A DNA stretch of 39,525 bases from a bacterium. Lineage in GTDB: Bacteria > Chloroflexota > Chloroflexia > Chloroflexales > Kallotenuaceae. Both the position numbers and the translations under genes were made by a program. Shown here piece by piece: positions 15,727-24,583 of the stretch; position 1 is the first letter of the stretch; every line of letters starts with the position of its first letter. The notes beneath the pieces were generated by a model. That model was given only the letters and a program-made list of their open reading frames with translations. It searched no databases and was not told the DNA's origin. Location: positions 1 through 39,525 of the forward strand of contig JADDQF010000035.1 in the NCBI GenBank assembly GCA_016781505.1, in the 5' to 3' direction.

Positions 15727-16650
15727 TCATGCGGTTGCCCAGATTTGCAGTTGAGGATACAGCTCGGAATCGACGCGCAACACCTTAAACAGACGAGCAA
15801 GCAGGTAGGCTAACCGGAGGGATACCGATCCACGTCGCGACTTAAAAGGGGAAGAAAAGGGCACTGTCGGCAATTTCTCGGTGCTGTCACCCGGGCCAGG
15901 AATAGGCATAATCTCGATGGATGAGAAGCCCACTTCCCGCGCCATTGTGCGGAGAGCTGCTGGTGAAAGCCACTGCAGATGCGCGAGAAATTCTGTTGGC
16001 CGTCCACGCAAGCGTAGATACAGTTTCAACCAGGATTTCCCCAGGGCAAGTGGCGCAAATATACCATAATGCGCCTCGTAGAATGAGCGATAGTTAGGCG
16101 CTTGTGCAAATAACAGCCCACCTGGTTTGAGAATTCGACGAATTTCACTGAGTGTATTCCGCAGCTCAGCGACGTGTTCAAACGTTTGGAAGGATGCAAC
16201 GACATCCACGCTCGCGCTTGGCAGAGGCAGTGTTTCAGAGTATGCCTGGATGAGGGTAAGCGGAAGCGCATTAGCCTGGAACAGGGAGCGCGCAATCCCT
16301 AGCGACGACTCGTAGCGATTGGTGGAAGACTCGACGCCGACAACGTCGAAGCCTAATGCCTTCCCTGTGAGCACAAACAGGCCCATGCCACTGCCCACCT
16401 CAACAAAGCGTAATTGTCCAGCCTTGGCAAGGGTAACCCGATCTATGATCTGCTGCCACTGTTGAATGCGGGTGGAAAATGACCAGTAGGCAGCTAAACT
16501 CGACTCGGGGTCATGCGAGCCAAGGCTCGCTGCAATACGCCGTGCATGTTCAAATGAGGCCCAGAGCGTTGCTGGTGGAAGGCTGATAGGTTGCGAACCT
16601 ACTATCCCTAAGAGCGAACGTTTGTTATAGATCACGAGGGGCAGATCCAT
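15727..16650 (-). CDS. SAM-dependent class I methyltransferase
   Basis: 307 residues. Motif I is VEVGSGMG (83-90), followed by an acidic strand end (VVGVE) and the typical Methyltransf_11 block FQTFEHV...LKPGG. About 80 residues precede the fold and a basic C-terminal tail follows. The substrate is unknown; proximity to glycan genes suggests a sugar or lipid-linked acceptor, but this is only context. The ATG at 16650 lies just 13 bases after the strong hairpin terminator of the upstream gene and has no ribosome site, so transcription must either read through or begin at an atypical, near-leaderless position. An alternative GTG at codon 6 exists. Confidence 0.8.
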   Translation of the reverse strand: MDLPLVIYNKRSLLGIVGSQPISLPPATLWASFEHARRIAASLGSHDPESSLAAYWSFSTRIQQWQQIIDRVTLAKAGQLRFVEVGSGMGLFVLTGKALGFDVVGVESSTNRYESSLGIARSLFQANALPLTLIQAYSETLPLPSASVDVVASFQTFEHVAELRNTLSEIRRILKPGGLLFAQAPNYRSFYEAHYGIFAPLALGKSWLKLYLRLRGRPTEFLAHLQWLSPAALRTMAREVGFSSIEIMPIPGPGDSTEKLPTVPFSSPFKSRRGSVSLRLAYLLARLFKVLRVDSELYPQLQIWATA

Positions 16651-16663
16651 CTACAACATTAAG

Positions 16664-16700
16664 AAGGTGGCACTGGATAAACTCCAGTGCCACCTTTTCT
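16664..16700 (-). terminator. Strong intrinsic terminator of the surface-protein gene
   Basis: Perfect 14-base arms (AAGGTGGCACTGGA and its complement) at 16664-16677 and 16683-16696 around a 5-base loop. It begins 20-odd bases past the stop codon at 16720. On the minus strand it is followed by a T-rich CTTCTT, and on the plus strand by TTCT, so it could work both ways. Confidence 0.8.
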
Positions 16701-16719
16701 CCGAAGTTACTAGGCGAAG

Positions 16720-18153
16720 TTATTGGCCCGACACATTCATACCGGTGTAGTCTTCACCTGCTTGCGTTGGGTTGCCGGTGTAAACACGGGCGACCGTAAC
16801 CAGGCTACCGGCGTCTGCCAGCACAATCGCGCCACCGCCGAACGAGGTGCCCAGGCAGTCTGCACCGCCGCCGTACTCGCCAAAGCGACCACAGGGATCA
16901 AGCGCGTTACCAGCAGCTGGATTCGACGACGCCTTTTGACCAGCCGCGATGTTGCCGATGGTGTGAGTGCCAACAACCGAACCGTTGCGGTCGACGTACT
17001 GGACGCGCACGTTCGTGGCGGCCGTCGAGCTGATGTTCTGGATAGCGATGTCGGTGCGCTGCCGTGCGCCACTACCGAAGGTGGCGTTTGGCGACCAGCG
17101 CACATACGGCAGAGCGACGTTGGTCGAGCCGGTGCCTTCAACTGCGCCCAAGAAGGACGAGGTGATGTTACCGCCAGCGACCTTGCCTACCGCAACCAAC
17201 GTACCTGTACCATTAGTCCGCTCCACAATCGCCGAGCCGATCGAACCCCGTGGCATCTTGGCGCAGCCTGCGATACTCCGCTTAGCACCAGCCGGCAAGC
17301 TGTATGGACCGTCGATCACATCGGCTTGACCGTTGATCTTGTAGCGCACCTGGAAGTCAAGAGGAGCGCTCTGGCTGGCATTCTGCACAGCGTAGAACGT
17401 CGAGAAAAGCCCGACGTACTCACAGTTGGCCGACGGCATGTAAACGCGCGCGCCGCTGTTCGGCGTACCTTCAAAGCTCGAAGCGCCATTACCGTTGACT
17501 TGCAGCTCGTTGACGCCCACGACGACGTCGGTCGATGAGGACACAATTGCCGAACCGCTGAAGGTTGCGCCAAGCTCAGCGATTTGTGTAGCGTCGAAAT
17601 ACCTCGCAGCATTTGCCGCCAGGTTAGGAACCGTGATGGTATGAGCCGCGGTTGTGCTGCCAGCAGCAAAGAACTGAACCGTTACGTTCGCTGCGGCTGC
17701 GCCCGCGTTCTGTACCGAGAAGATGGTTGAGTAGTTCGAGCTGTTCTTCAGCACGGTTGCAACCAACTGCTTCGAAGCGCCGCGGCTGAAACCATTCGAC
17801 AAAGGACGGTTTGCGATTCCGCTGGCGAACTGCACAACCGTTGCGATAACTGGCTGCTCTGCAGAAAGAACTGCAGAACCTTTGAACGAGCTGCCTAGAC
17901 CGGTCACCGAGCCGACGAGCAATGACGCGCTCGCCTTCGGGTTCAGCGTGCCGGCCGAAAAGCTTGTGGCGGTGCCGTTGTTCTCAGGATAAAAGTCGAT
18001 GTTGACCGGTGTGGCTGTGGTACCAACATTCTGATACGTGATCGATACCTGGAACGCCGCACCATACGCCGCTGCGTCAGCCTCGCTTGGCATTACAACA
18101 GCTGCCAGACCAGTTACTGCCGCTAGGGCAAGACCCAATAATTTCCGCTTCAC
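16720..18153 (-). CDS. Secreted surface protein with four tandem beta-type modules
   Basis: 477 residues. A signal peptide is clear: MKRKLLG, a hydrophobic core, and an ADA cleavage site near residue 27. The rest is four diverged modules of about 100 residues. Each begins with a strand ending in a Q-N pair (ITYQNVG, FSVQNAG, YAVQNAS, IAIQNIS) and closes with a G-S-A or G-G-A strand (FKGSAVLS, FSGSAIVS, GSIGSAIV, FGGGAIVL) followed by a valine-rich strand. The composition is Ala/Ser/Thr/Gly/Asn-rich with few charged residues, as in extracellular adhesive or sheath proteins. No anchor, transmembrane helix or catalytic motif was seen. The start is GTG 18153, fixed by GGAGG seven bases upstream. 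It has its own promoter and strong terminator, so it is a single-gene unit and may be abundant. Confidence 0.75.
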   Translation of the reverse strand: MKRKLLGLALAAVTGLAAVVMPSEADAAAYGAAFQVSITYQNVGTTATPVNIDFYPENNGTATSFSAGTLNPKASASLLVGSVTGLGSSFKGSAVLSAEQPVIATVVQFASGIANRPLSNGFSRGASKQLVATVLKNSSNYSTIFSVQNAGAAAANVTVQFFAAGSTTAAHTITVPNLAANAARYFDATQIAELGATFSGSAIVSSSTDVVVGVNELQVNGNGASSFEGTPNSGARVYMPSANCEYVGLFSTFYAVQNASQSAPLDFQVRYKINGQADVIDGPYSLPAGAKRSIAGCAKMPRGSIGSAIVERTNGTGTLVAVGKVAGGNITSSFLGAVEGTGSTNVALPYVRWSPNATFGSGARQRTDIAIQNISSTAATNVRVQYVDRNGSVVGTHTIGNIAAGQKASSNPAAGNALDPCGRFGEYGGGADCLGTSFGGGAIVLADAGSLVTVARVYTGNPTQAGEDYTGMNVSGQ

Positions 18154-18192
18154 TACCAGACCTCCATGTATGTGACTTCGGTGTACGGTGCA

Positions 18193-18221
18193 ATCTTAGA
18201 AGGATTGAGCCGGATCAACAA
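18193..18221 (-). promoter_or_regulatory. Sigma70-type promoter of the surface-protein gene
   Basis: Minus-strand reading: TTGTTG, 17 bases, TAAGAT, ending 39 bases before the GTG start and leaving room for a short leader with GGAGG at 18161-18165. Confidence 0.5.
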
Positions 18222-18280
18222 TAGTACAGTGGAATGATTTAGTTGGATTATTTTGGGTTATATCTACAGGTAAGCATCAA

Positions 18281-18296
18281 TAACCCGATCGGGTTA
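18281..18296. promoter_or_regulatory. 16-bp perfect palindrome between divergent genes
   Basis: TAACCCGATCGGGTTA is fully self-complementary. It lies about 60 bases upstream of the surface-protein -35 and about 80 bases upstream of the candidate lipoprotein -10, a place where a dimeric regulator could act on both genes. Confidence 0.45.
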
Positions 18297-18378
18297 ATCG
18301 CCTTAAATACCGCATTACAAAGCCATTTCTTGATATCCAAGCAAATCGATTATCTTGTCCGCTTATGGCGTGTGGACG

Positions 18379-18387
18379 TGGTACACT
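18379..18387 (+). promoter_or_regulatory. Candidate extended -10 for the lipoprotein gene
   Basis: TGgTACACT is an extended -10 form, with no well-spaced -35. It would give a leader of about 70 bases. Confidence 0.25.
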
Positions 18388-18463
18388 TCCACCGCTACAG
18401 CAAAGCAACCAGCAGTGTGCAAGCACTTCCTAGCAAAGTTTATTCGAGGAGGTCAATCAGACA

Positions 18464-18931
18464 ATGTTTGGACGACTTGTAAGCGTGTGCTTACTCGCGT
18501 GGCTGATCGTAGGTTGTACAACCAACAAGGCACCTGTGATTCAAGGGCCGCGGCCTTCGGTCGCTGCTCCAACTGTGGGTAAAGCCAATGTGGTTGGCCA
18601 AGCACTTGGCGCCGGTACGCAAAGCCCAATTAAAAAAACACCCGTTTATTTGGCTCAAGTGTACACCGACCCCCAAAGCAAGCAATCGGCATACGCGCTT
18701 AACCTCGCCAGCAGTCCCGCCACAATATCCGACGAGAATGGCTTTTTCGCCTTCACTGACGTCGATCCCAACCAGTATGTGATTATTGTGGGCGATTATT
18801 ACGGTGAGAATGATGTTGTGCGCGCCAGCAACGGGGATGCGCAGGTATATGAGCTCAAAGCGGGAGAAGTTACTGATGTGCAAGCTGTGCAGGTCAAGCC
18901 ATCAGTTGCCACACAGCCAGCATCCCAATAA
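18464..18931 (+). CDS. Small lipoprotein with a carboxypeptidase-regulatory-like fold
   Basis: 155 residues. A lipoprotein signal ends in the lipobox IVGC with Cys18, so the mature protein is membrane-tethered outside the cytoplasm. The body has a short Pro-rich linker and then a pattern of strands (KTPVYLAQVY, ENGFFAFTDVDPNQYVIIVGDYY, YELKAGEVTDVQAVQV). This resembles carboxypeptidase-regulatory or SpaA-like beta-sandwich domains, which are structural or binding rather than catalytic. Start ATG 18464 has GAGGAGG ending eleven bases upstream. It is divergent from the surface protein and convergent with a methyltransferase. Its specific role is unknown. Confidence 0.75.
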   Translation: MFGRLVSVCLLAWLIVGCTTNKAPVIQGPRPSVAAPTVGKANVVGQALGAGTQSPIKKTPVYLAQVYTDPQSKQSAYALNLASSPATISDENGFFAFTDVDPNQYVIIVGDYYGENDVVRASNGDAQVYELKAGEVTDVQAVQVKPSVATQPASQ

Positions 18932-18982
18932 AGTCCGTCGCCAACACCGCCCGATCTCAGAGGATAATGGACATTGGCGCGG

Positions 18983-19642
18983 TTATTTACGGGCATATAT
19001 TGACAACAACACTGGATTGTTGGGATCAGATTGCTCGAGCGCGCGGCGCGGCAGATGATAGCTCATCCAAAACCAATATGTTGCTATAACGGCCAGTCTG
19101 TTGCCGTACCCTTTAATCTCGATCTGGTTAAAGTGCTCTCCAAACAAGAGCTGCAGCGAGTCCTTGGTGAAGCGCCAATAATCATGGGGATCAGCATGAT
19201 ACGGGTAGGCCGCGGGCACCGTTAGCAGCAGTCTGCCGCCCGGCTTCAACATGCGCCGCAATTCGGCAGCAGCTTTGAATGGATCGGCAATATGTTCCAG
19301 CACTTGGGTGCAAACAATCACGTCAAAAGTGTTGTCAGGAACAGCGACACAATTTTGCAAGTCAGCGATGATCGTTACCTCAGCTCGGGGGACAACATCC
19401 ATGACGTCGTAGCGCTCAACCGAACCCGGAAGAAACATGCGGCGATAGACCGGGGTCCCGAACTCCAGAAAATGGCCAGCGCACTCGTGCGCGTACTGCT
19501 GCAAAAATTGTTCGATATAGTGCCGTCCCGGAGTATCGGGTTTGCCGCTCAAAAACGTGAATGGATTGAGACCGGCTCGCCATACAATCCAAAGCAAGCT
19601 AGACAACAGCCGCTTGATGCAGAATTCTATTGCAATAAGCAC
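18983..19642 (-). CDS. SAM-dependent methyltransferase, end of glycan locus
   Basis: 219 residues. The glycine-rich motif I is the variant LEFGTPVYRRM rather than GxGxG, as in a subgroup of locus-associated methyltransferases. The later blocks are canonical: DVIVCTQVLEHI, LRRMLKPGGRLLLTVPA, and PHDYWRFT. A basic, hydrophobic N-terminus (CIKRLLSSLLWIVWRAG) may touch the membrane. It is the last gene of the colinear glycan run, 22 bases after the GT4 gene. Methylation of a sugar or glycan end is a reasonable inference; no acceptor can be named. Confidence 0.8.
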   Translation of the reverse strand: MLIAIEFCIKRLLSSLLWIVWRAGLNPFTFLSGKPDTPGRHYIEQFLQQYAHECAGHFLEFGTPVYRRMFLPGSVERYDVMDVVPRAEVTIIADLQNCVAVPDNTFDVIVCTQVLEHIADPFKAAAELRRMLKPGGRLLLTVPAAYPYHADPHDYWRFTKDSLQLLFGEHFNQIEIKGYGNRLAVIATYWFWMSYHLPRRALEQSDPNNPVLLSIYARK

Positions 19643-19664
19643 GCGTCACCATGTTTCTTTGTTA

Positions 19665-20840
19665 TCACGCTTGAAGATAGCGTTCGTAGAGCTGTCGATA
19701 GAGCTTGGCATACCGCTTAACGGTGTGCCGCATCGCGAATTGTTCGGCGTGCACTTCGGCGGCACGCGCCATTGCATGAGCGCATTGTCCTTGGGCATAG
19801 TGCTGCAGCATGGCCTGGGCGAGTGCGTGCGGATCGCGTGGCGGCACGAGCAGCCCTGTTTGCCCGTCGAGCACAAGATCTCGCGTACCCGGCACATCAG
19901 TAGCTACCACTGGCGTACCGACTAGCATCGCCTCAAGCACAACTGTCGGTAAGCCTTCCCACAGTGACGGCAGCACAAACACATCCAAGCTATCAACAAT
20001 ATCTATAACGTCGGTGCGCGCTCCGAGCAGAGTTATAGCATCGTCAAGCCCCAGCTCGGCAATTTGTGCGCGTAGCTCATCAGTTTTCTCGCCTTTGCCG
20101 ACGATGAGGAGCTGCGCATTCGGCAGCATGTTCCGCACGTGCTGCATTGCCTGGACCAGATAAGGCAGTCCTTTCTGGGGGCTAATGCGGGCAACCGTGC
20201 CAAACAAGGGGGTATCAGCGCCGATGCCGAACGCCGCACGCATATCCTTTCCTGTTCGCTGCGCTTGCACGACTTCCGCGTCAACGCCGTTGTGAGCATA
20301 CTGTGCGTGGGCTTGGGCTAACCTTGCAGACCAGCGTTGGTCGAGCAGCTTGACAATGGCCTGTGAAACAGCCATTTCTTGCGTGCAGATGAAAGGATAC
20401 AGCATATGCATGAGCCTGCCAAGCCGTGGTTGGAAGGTCCACTCTAGCTCTGTATGCCCCGTACGCACCAGAAGTGGCGCAGCGCCAGTCAGTCTGAGTG
20501 CCACACCCACAATATCCGCAAACTCATTATGGGTATTGATGATATCCGCACGCCAGCGACGAATCTGGCGGTAGCACCCAGCAAAGGCCGAAGCAGTATC
20601 GATACGTATTGTGTCACGGAACGGAGCGCCGTAAAAGATTGGAATACCCTGCGCCGCGATCGCGCGGTGCCAACGACGTTCGACCGGCGTATCGTAGGAC
20701 CAGAGGCAGCACAGCGCAACATCAAACTGTTCACGAGCCAAAGATTCGGCCATGCGAATACCAAACAACTCGGAACCACCACCAAGATCACCGACCGAGA
20801 ATCCGGCTATAATTTGGACAACCCGAATCTTTTTGTTCAT
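19665..20840 (-). CDS. Family GT4 glycosyltransferase
   Basis: 391 residues with a GT-B fold. The N-domain glycine loop is SVGDLGGGSELFGIRMAESL. The C-domain has the nucleotide-sugar site GTVARISPQKGLPYLVQAM, and the family motif EGLPTVVLEAMLVGTPVVAT includes the paired glutamates. It transfers a sugar from a nucleotide donor to a growing lipid-linked glycan at the cytoplasmic face. Its ATG overlaps the stop of the pyruvyltransferase gene by four bases (ATGA), so the two are translationally coupled. Sugar and linkage unknown. Confidence 0.9.
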   Translation of the reverse strand: MNKKIRVVQIIAGFSVGDLGGGSELFGIRMAESLAREQFDVALCCLWSYDTPVERRWHRAIAAQGIPIFYGAPFRDTIRIDTASAFAGCYRQIRRWRADIINTHNEFADIVGVALRLTGAAPLLVRTGHTELEWTFQPRLGRLMHMLYPFICTQEMAVSQAIVKLLDQRWSARLAQAHAQYAHNGVDAEVVQAQRTGKDMRAAFGIGADTPLFGTVARISPQKGLPYLVQAMQHVRNMLPNAQLLIVGKGEKTDELRAQIAELGLDDAITLLGARTDVIDIVDSLDVFVLPSLWEGLPTVVLEAMLVGTPVVATDVPGTRDLVLDGQTGLLVPPRDPHALAQAMLQHYAQGQCAHAMARAAEVHAEQFAMRHTVKRYAKLYRQLYERYLQA

Positions 20841-22129
20841 CCTTTGCCTACAACCATCCGCAGCAGTGCAGGCAGGGTCTGCTTCGTGCGGCCCGCACGC
20901 TGGACATACGCGCTAGCCTCCGGCTGAACAGCCTGCTGTTGTAATCGACTGAACATCGCCCCGAGTTGCTCTGCCGTTAACTCATTAATGTCACAGCACC
21001 AATCGGTAAGCCCTACCGCGCCCAAAACCCCTGCCGTTTTTTGCAGGTAGCCGATGGCGATGCTTGGTACGCCTGCATTTAACGCCAGAATAACGGAGTG
21101 CAATCGTGTCCCGACAAAATAATCCATTTCGCCATAAGCCGCCTGAATCACATCCGGCGGGAGCACATCGTCGATCAGGATCACTCGACGCGCTTGCGCA
21201 ACACGTTCACGAAGCCGGGCATGCACCAGCCGATCATCCTCCACCGCGGTTGGCCCGCAGCATTGGTTGAAGAAGACAACAACGCCACCCTTAGCAGTAA
21301 TCGTATCGATAAAGCTAATCAGAGCTTGCTCGTAGCGCTGCTGGCGGTCGAAAGCTATGTTTTGTCCATGCCAGTTGATAGCAGTCATACCGACCAGAAA
21401 CGCCGGCTGTAAGGAGACGGCCCGAACATGCTCGCGCAGCTGCGCGGTCCGCTCGTCTGGCGCGGAGGTCATGCCAAAGGCAAGGTCCGGCGCGTACAAG
21501 GCGCGTTCAGCACAGCCTAGCGCCTGCAAGATAGCAAGGGATTGACGTTCACGTACAAAGGTCAGCCTCGCCCGCCGCACGATCCATTGCACGATACGGC
21601 GCTGTGGTATATCGTACAGTGGGCCAATTGATTGTGGCAACAGAACCAGCGGCTTACCCATAAGGACGGCAAGTACGCAGTTGATCAAGCGCAGATTAAA
21701 GCCACCTAGCACGCCGTCATGTGGGCCAGACGCATAGATATAGCCACCGCCACACGCTAACACAAGCTCGGCAGCGGCGAATGCACGTACAAGGTCATGT
21801 TTTCGGTCGTCCACAAAGAGTCGCGGGGTGAGGTGCGTGAGCCGATAGATCAGTGCCTGCAACACAAGCAGAACGATCAGTCCGGCCTGTCGCCAACGTG
21901 CAACCGCGACGGTTGTCTCGCCGTCTTCCGCGGTTCGCGTCATCCAGGTTAGCGGTGAACTGCGGATCGGGTAGCCTGGCAGCATTGCCTGGGCAGATAC
22001 CGTATCGTTAAAAGTGAGCACAATCTCGACCTGGGGCACGCCTGCTTGAAGCAGGCGCAGCGTTTCAACCAAGATCGCGTGATCGCCGACATTGAGGACC
22101 GAATGATTGTTAATCAGCAGGACCTTCAC
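20837..22129 (-). CDS. Polysaccharide pyruvyl transferase family protein
   Basis: 430 residues. The N-terminus INNHSVLNVGDHAILVETLRLL and the C-terminal block GTRLHSVILALNAGVPSIAIGY followed by LQKTAGVL are the signature of the CsaB/WcaK pyruvyltransferase family. Such enzymes add a ketal-linked pyruvate from phosphoenolpyruvate to sugars in exopolysaccharides or S-layer-binding polymers, giving negative charge. Some family members have other activities, so the reaction is likely but not certain. It overlaps the flippase gene upstream and the GT4 gene downstream, each by four bases. Confidence 0.85.
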   Translation of the reverse strand: MKVLLINNHSVLNVGDHAILVETLRLLQAGVPQVEIVLTFNDTVSAQAMLPGYPIRSSPLTWMTRTAEDGETTVAVARWRQAGLIVLLVLQALIYRLTHLTPRLFVDDRKHDLVRAFAAAELVLACGGGYIYASGPHDGVLGGFNLRLINCVLAVLMGKPLVLLPQSIGPLYDIPQRRIVQWIVRRARLTFVRERQSLAILQALGCAERALYAPDLAFGMTSAPDERTAQLREHVRAVSLQPAFLVGMTAINWHGQNIAFDRQQRYEQALISFIDTITAKGGVVVFFNQCCGPTAVEDDRLVHARLRERVAQARRVILIDDVLPPDVIQAAYGEMDYFVGTRLHSVILALNAGVPSIAIGYLQKTAGVLGAVGLTDWCCDINELTAEQLGAMFSRLQQQAVQPEASAYVQRAGRTKQTLPALLRMVVGKG

Positions 22130-23415
22130 TGCCGCAGCCCACGAACAGCAACCAGAGCGCCCGTACAGTACAGGATAAACAGCACTGCTTCCACCGCCAC
22201 ATACAAGAATGCTGCGCCATTCGAGCCGTACGCGGGGATCACGAAGAAGCCTCCAACAACGCTTACGGCGACGGCGACGGCTTGCAGCATCACCCGCCAG
22301 TGGGCCTTGTTACAAGACAGCAGAACTGCCACACATACGAAACTGCCCGACTTAATCAACGGAACAACGCTCATGATGCTGACAAATGGCAGGGCTGCAC
22401 CGTACTCCTGTCCGAACAGCACGGTGACGAGCATATCCCCCATTAGCCACAGGCCGACCCAAACGCCAACGCCATAGCATAAAACACTGCCAGCCATAGC
22501 TCGCACAAGTCCCCGAAAGCCCTGACGGGAAAGACCCGGCGCATTCAGCAGTGGCAGCCCGACGTAGAATAACAGGCTCGGTATCAGGAACATGAACGAA
22601 ATTGTGTGTAGCGCTGTGCGATAGATGCCAACAGTGGCCGGCTCGACTGTAGCGCCAAGAATTGCTATCCCCGCTTGGCTGTACAAGTTTCCGAGAACGT
22701 CGGCGGCAACAAATAACCATGCTCCCTTAACCAAGTGCCGCAGCTTGACGAAGTGCTCCAGATCCGGGGGATAAAGCTGCCAAATCTTGGCCAGCAAAAT
22801 CAGGGTTATGAAAATATTGCAGGCAGCCTGAATACTGAGGAGCGCAAAGACACTCTGCTGTGTATTCGCCGTTGTTGCCAGCAGAATGAGAACGGACAGT
22901 GGAGTAAGTGTTTGGAAGATTGCGACGCGCACATTCTGTTGCGTTGCGCGCAGTGCGCTATAACCCGTTTGGGCAAAACTATCAAAAATGATCGCGGCAA
23001 CTCCAACCACGAACGCCGACGATAGAACAATGTCACTTGACCAGGCAATCGTAAGCAATGCAAGGAGGACTGCTGCACCAAATGTTTTAACAAAGAGGAC
23101 TTGCCACACATTCTGCACCAACGATGCCGGGTCGCGTCCACCTTCTTGCAGGATCCACGTGTCAAGCCCCATCCCCAAAAGGCTCGCTAGGAGGCCAAGC
23201 GATGTTGTGACGGTGGCGTACTCACCGTATAGCAGTGTTCCGAGCCGCCTTACGATCAGAATCTGTACGAGCGTCATCAGCAAGCGTGCGATAAACGCTC
23301 CCGAAATTGCGGCCGCAACTTGACTGAACAGCACCTTAACCAGTGCTGTAGGCGAGTAGCTTTCCGTTGTGATGCGCTGCCGCCAGTAAGCCGTCAGTGA
23401 TTTATATACTGTCAT
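22126..23415 (-). CDS. Wzx-type oligosaccharide flippase
   Basis: 429 residues with about twelve to fourteen hydrophobic segments, opening with VAAAISGAFIARLLMTLVQI and LGTLLYGEYATVTTSLGLLAS, the characteristic start of polysaccharide-biosynthesis (MATE/MOP superfamily) flippases. It would move lipid-linked repeat units across the cytoplasmic membrane for a Wzy-type pathway. No Wzy polymerase was clearly identified nearby; the GT-C-like 690-residue protein is one possible candidate. It overlaps the pyruvyltransferase gene. Confidence 0.9.
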   Translation of the reverse strand: MTVYKSLTAYWRQRITTESYSPTALVKVLFSQVAAAISGAFIARLLMTLVQILIVRRLGTLLYGEYATVTTSLGLLASLLGMGLDTWILQEGGRDPASLVQNVWQVLFVKTFGAAVLLALLTIAWSSDIVLSSAFVVGVAAIIFDSFAQTGYSALRATQQNVRVAIFQTLTPLSVLILLATTANTQQSVFALLSIQAACNIFITLILLAKIWQLYPPDLEHFVKLRHLVKGAWLFVAADVLGNLYSQAGIAILGATVEPATVGIYRTALHTISFMFLIPSLLFYVGLPLLNAPGLSRQGFRGLVRAMAGSVLCYGVGVWVGLWLMGDMLVTVLFGQEYGAALPFVSIMSVVPLIKSGSFVCVAVLLSCNKAHWRVMLQAVAVAVSVVGGFFVIPAYGSNGAAFLYVAVEAVLFILYCTGALVAVRGLRQ

Positions 23416-23472
23416 ACGTTAGGTAATGCGCAGCCCAAGGCTACACACGAGTTCCTTTGGACCAATTGAGCA

Positions 23473-24381
23473 TTATAATGCTCGTTGATCTTCCCATCCT
23501 CTCCGCCCCTGGATCTGTGGAAACTCTTTGAGGGGTTGGATCAGGCCTTCCCCGATACCTTTGAGAAACGGCGGTATAAAGTGTCGTTGGCGCTTTGCAA
23601 GAAATTCGCGGAGCGCAAAGTAGCCCAAGTGCAGCACCATTGCCAGATACGGCACAGCGCTATGCCGCCGATAATAGATGGCACCGCTTCGCCCGTGCAT
23701 CCGCCAAAAGAGGGGAGACTCTGGCTGTGTACTTTGCGACACTTTGTGCCACAACGCAGCCTGTGGTACGCCCAGAATCAATAGCCCTGCCTTGCGTATC
23801 CGCACCGACAGGTCCAGATCTTCCCACATAAAGAAGTAGGTCTCGTCCAGCAAGCCGGCCTGCTCAAAGGCGCGGCGAGTGATCAGAATACAGCTGCCAA
23901 TCGCGTACTCCAGCACACGCAGCGGATCACCTGGTCTCTGCCGCCGCTTTTCCATGATGATCGCCGGCGGGAACCAGCGATAGCGGCCTCCAGCCGACCA
24001 AATTTTTGTCGGGGCGTTGAAATAGAAGGCAGTAGGCACAAGAATTCCGGCCTGAGGATGTTGGGCAGCGTGAACAAGATGGTGCAATAGATCAGGGCTG
24101 ACGGCCGTATCATTGTTCAGCATCACAACGCCGTCCGCCCCATGTTCTAACGCATAACGAAATCCAACGTTGTAACCAGCCGGCACCCCAAGATTACCTG
24201 CGTTTTCGATAAGGTGTACTTCTGGAAAATCGCTTCGGACGCGTACCGGAGTTCCATCATTTGAAGCATTATCTACGACCACAACGTGATAATTGGGATA
24301 GGTGAGCGCACGCAATGACCGGAGACATTCGAACGTATCGGCATAATTGTTCCACGTCAGAACAATGATCCAGACCGACAT
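23473..24381 (-). CDS. Family GT2 glycosyltransferase (rhamnosyltransferase-like)
   Basis: About 302 residues from ATG 24381. GT-A features: WIIVLTWNNYADTFECLRSL at the N-terminus, VVVVDNASNDGT for the nucleotide site, NAGNLGVPAGYNVGFRYAL, and the metal-site region VMLNNDTAVS. The later LLDETYFFMWEDLDLSVRI contains the ED motif that supplies the catalytic base. It transfers a sugar, often rhamnose in close relatives, from a nucleotide donor. The start is uncertain: no ATG in this frame has a convincing ribosome site, and longer forms from 24450 or 24516 are open. The locus has an AT-rich 200-bp gap just upstream, probably a secondary promoter. Confidence 0.85.
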   Translation of the reverse strand: MSVWIIVLTWNNYADTFECLRSLRALTYPNYHVVVVDNASNDGTPVRVRSDFPEVHLIENAGNLGVPAGYNVGFRYALEHGADGVVMLNNDTAVSPDLLHHLVHAAQHPQAGILVPTAFYFNAPTKIWSAGGRYRWFPPAIIMEKRRQRPGDPLRVLEYAIGSCILITRRAFEQAGLLDETYFFMWEDLDLSVRIRKAGLLILGVPQAALWHKVSQSTQPESPLFWRMHGRSGAIYYRRHSAVPYLAMVLHLGYFALREFLAKRQRHFIPPFLKGIGEGLIQPLKEFPQIQGRRGWEDQRAL

Positions 24382-24583
24382 GTACGGGAATGTACGATTG
24401 TCCACAATCTTTTGAGGCTTCACCGAAACCAAATCAGAACCTATATTCATCGTACAAATAAAAAACGCACGATTTGACGTTGCAACCCAACACTTTGCCA
24501 AAGATGGACGCTTCACGTAAATAAGAATAAAAAGTTGCGAACCGTAGCTTTAATAGCTCGGCGTAAATATTTATGAGGCCCAA
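24382..24583 (-). promoter_or_regulatory. AT-rich gap, probable internal promoter region
   Basis: About 200 bases, clearly AT-richer than the surroundings, between a methyltransferase and the GT2 gene. One possible arrangement is TTAAAG, 18 bases, TATTCT on the minus strand. It may restart transcription within the glycan locus. Confidence 0.25.
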
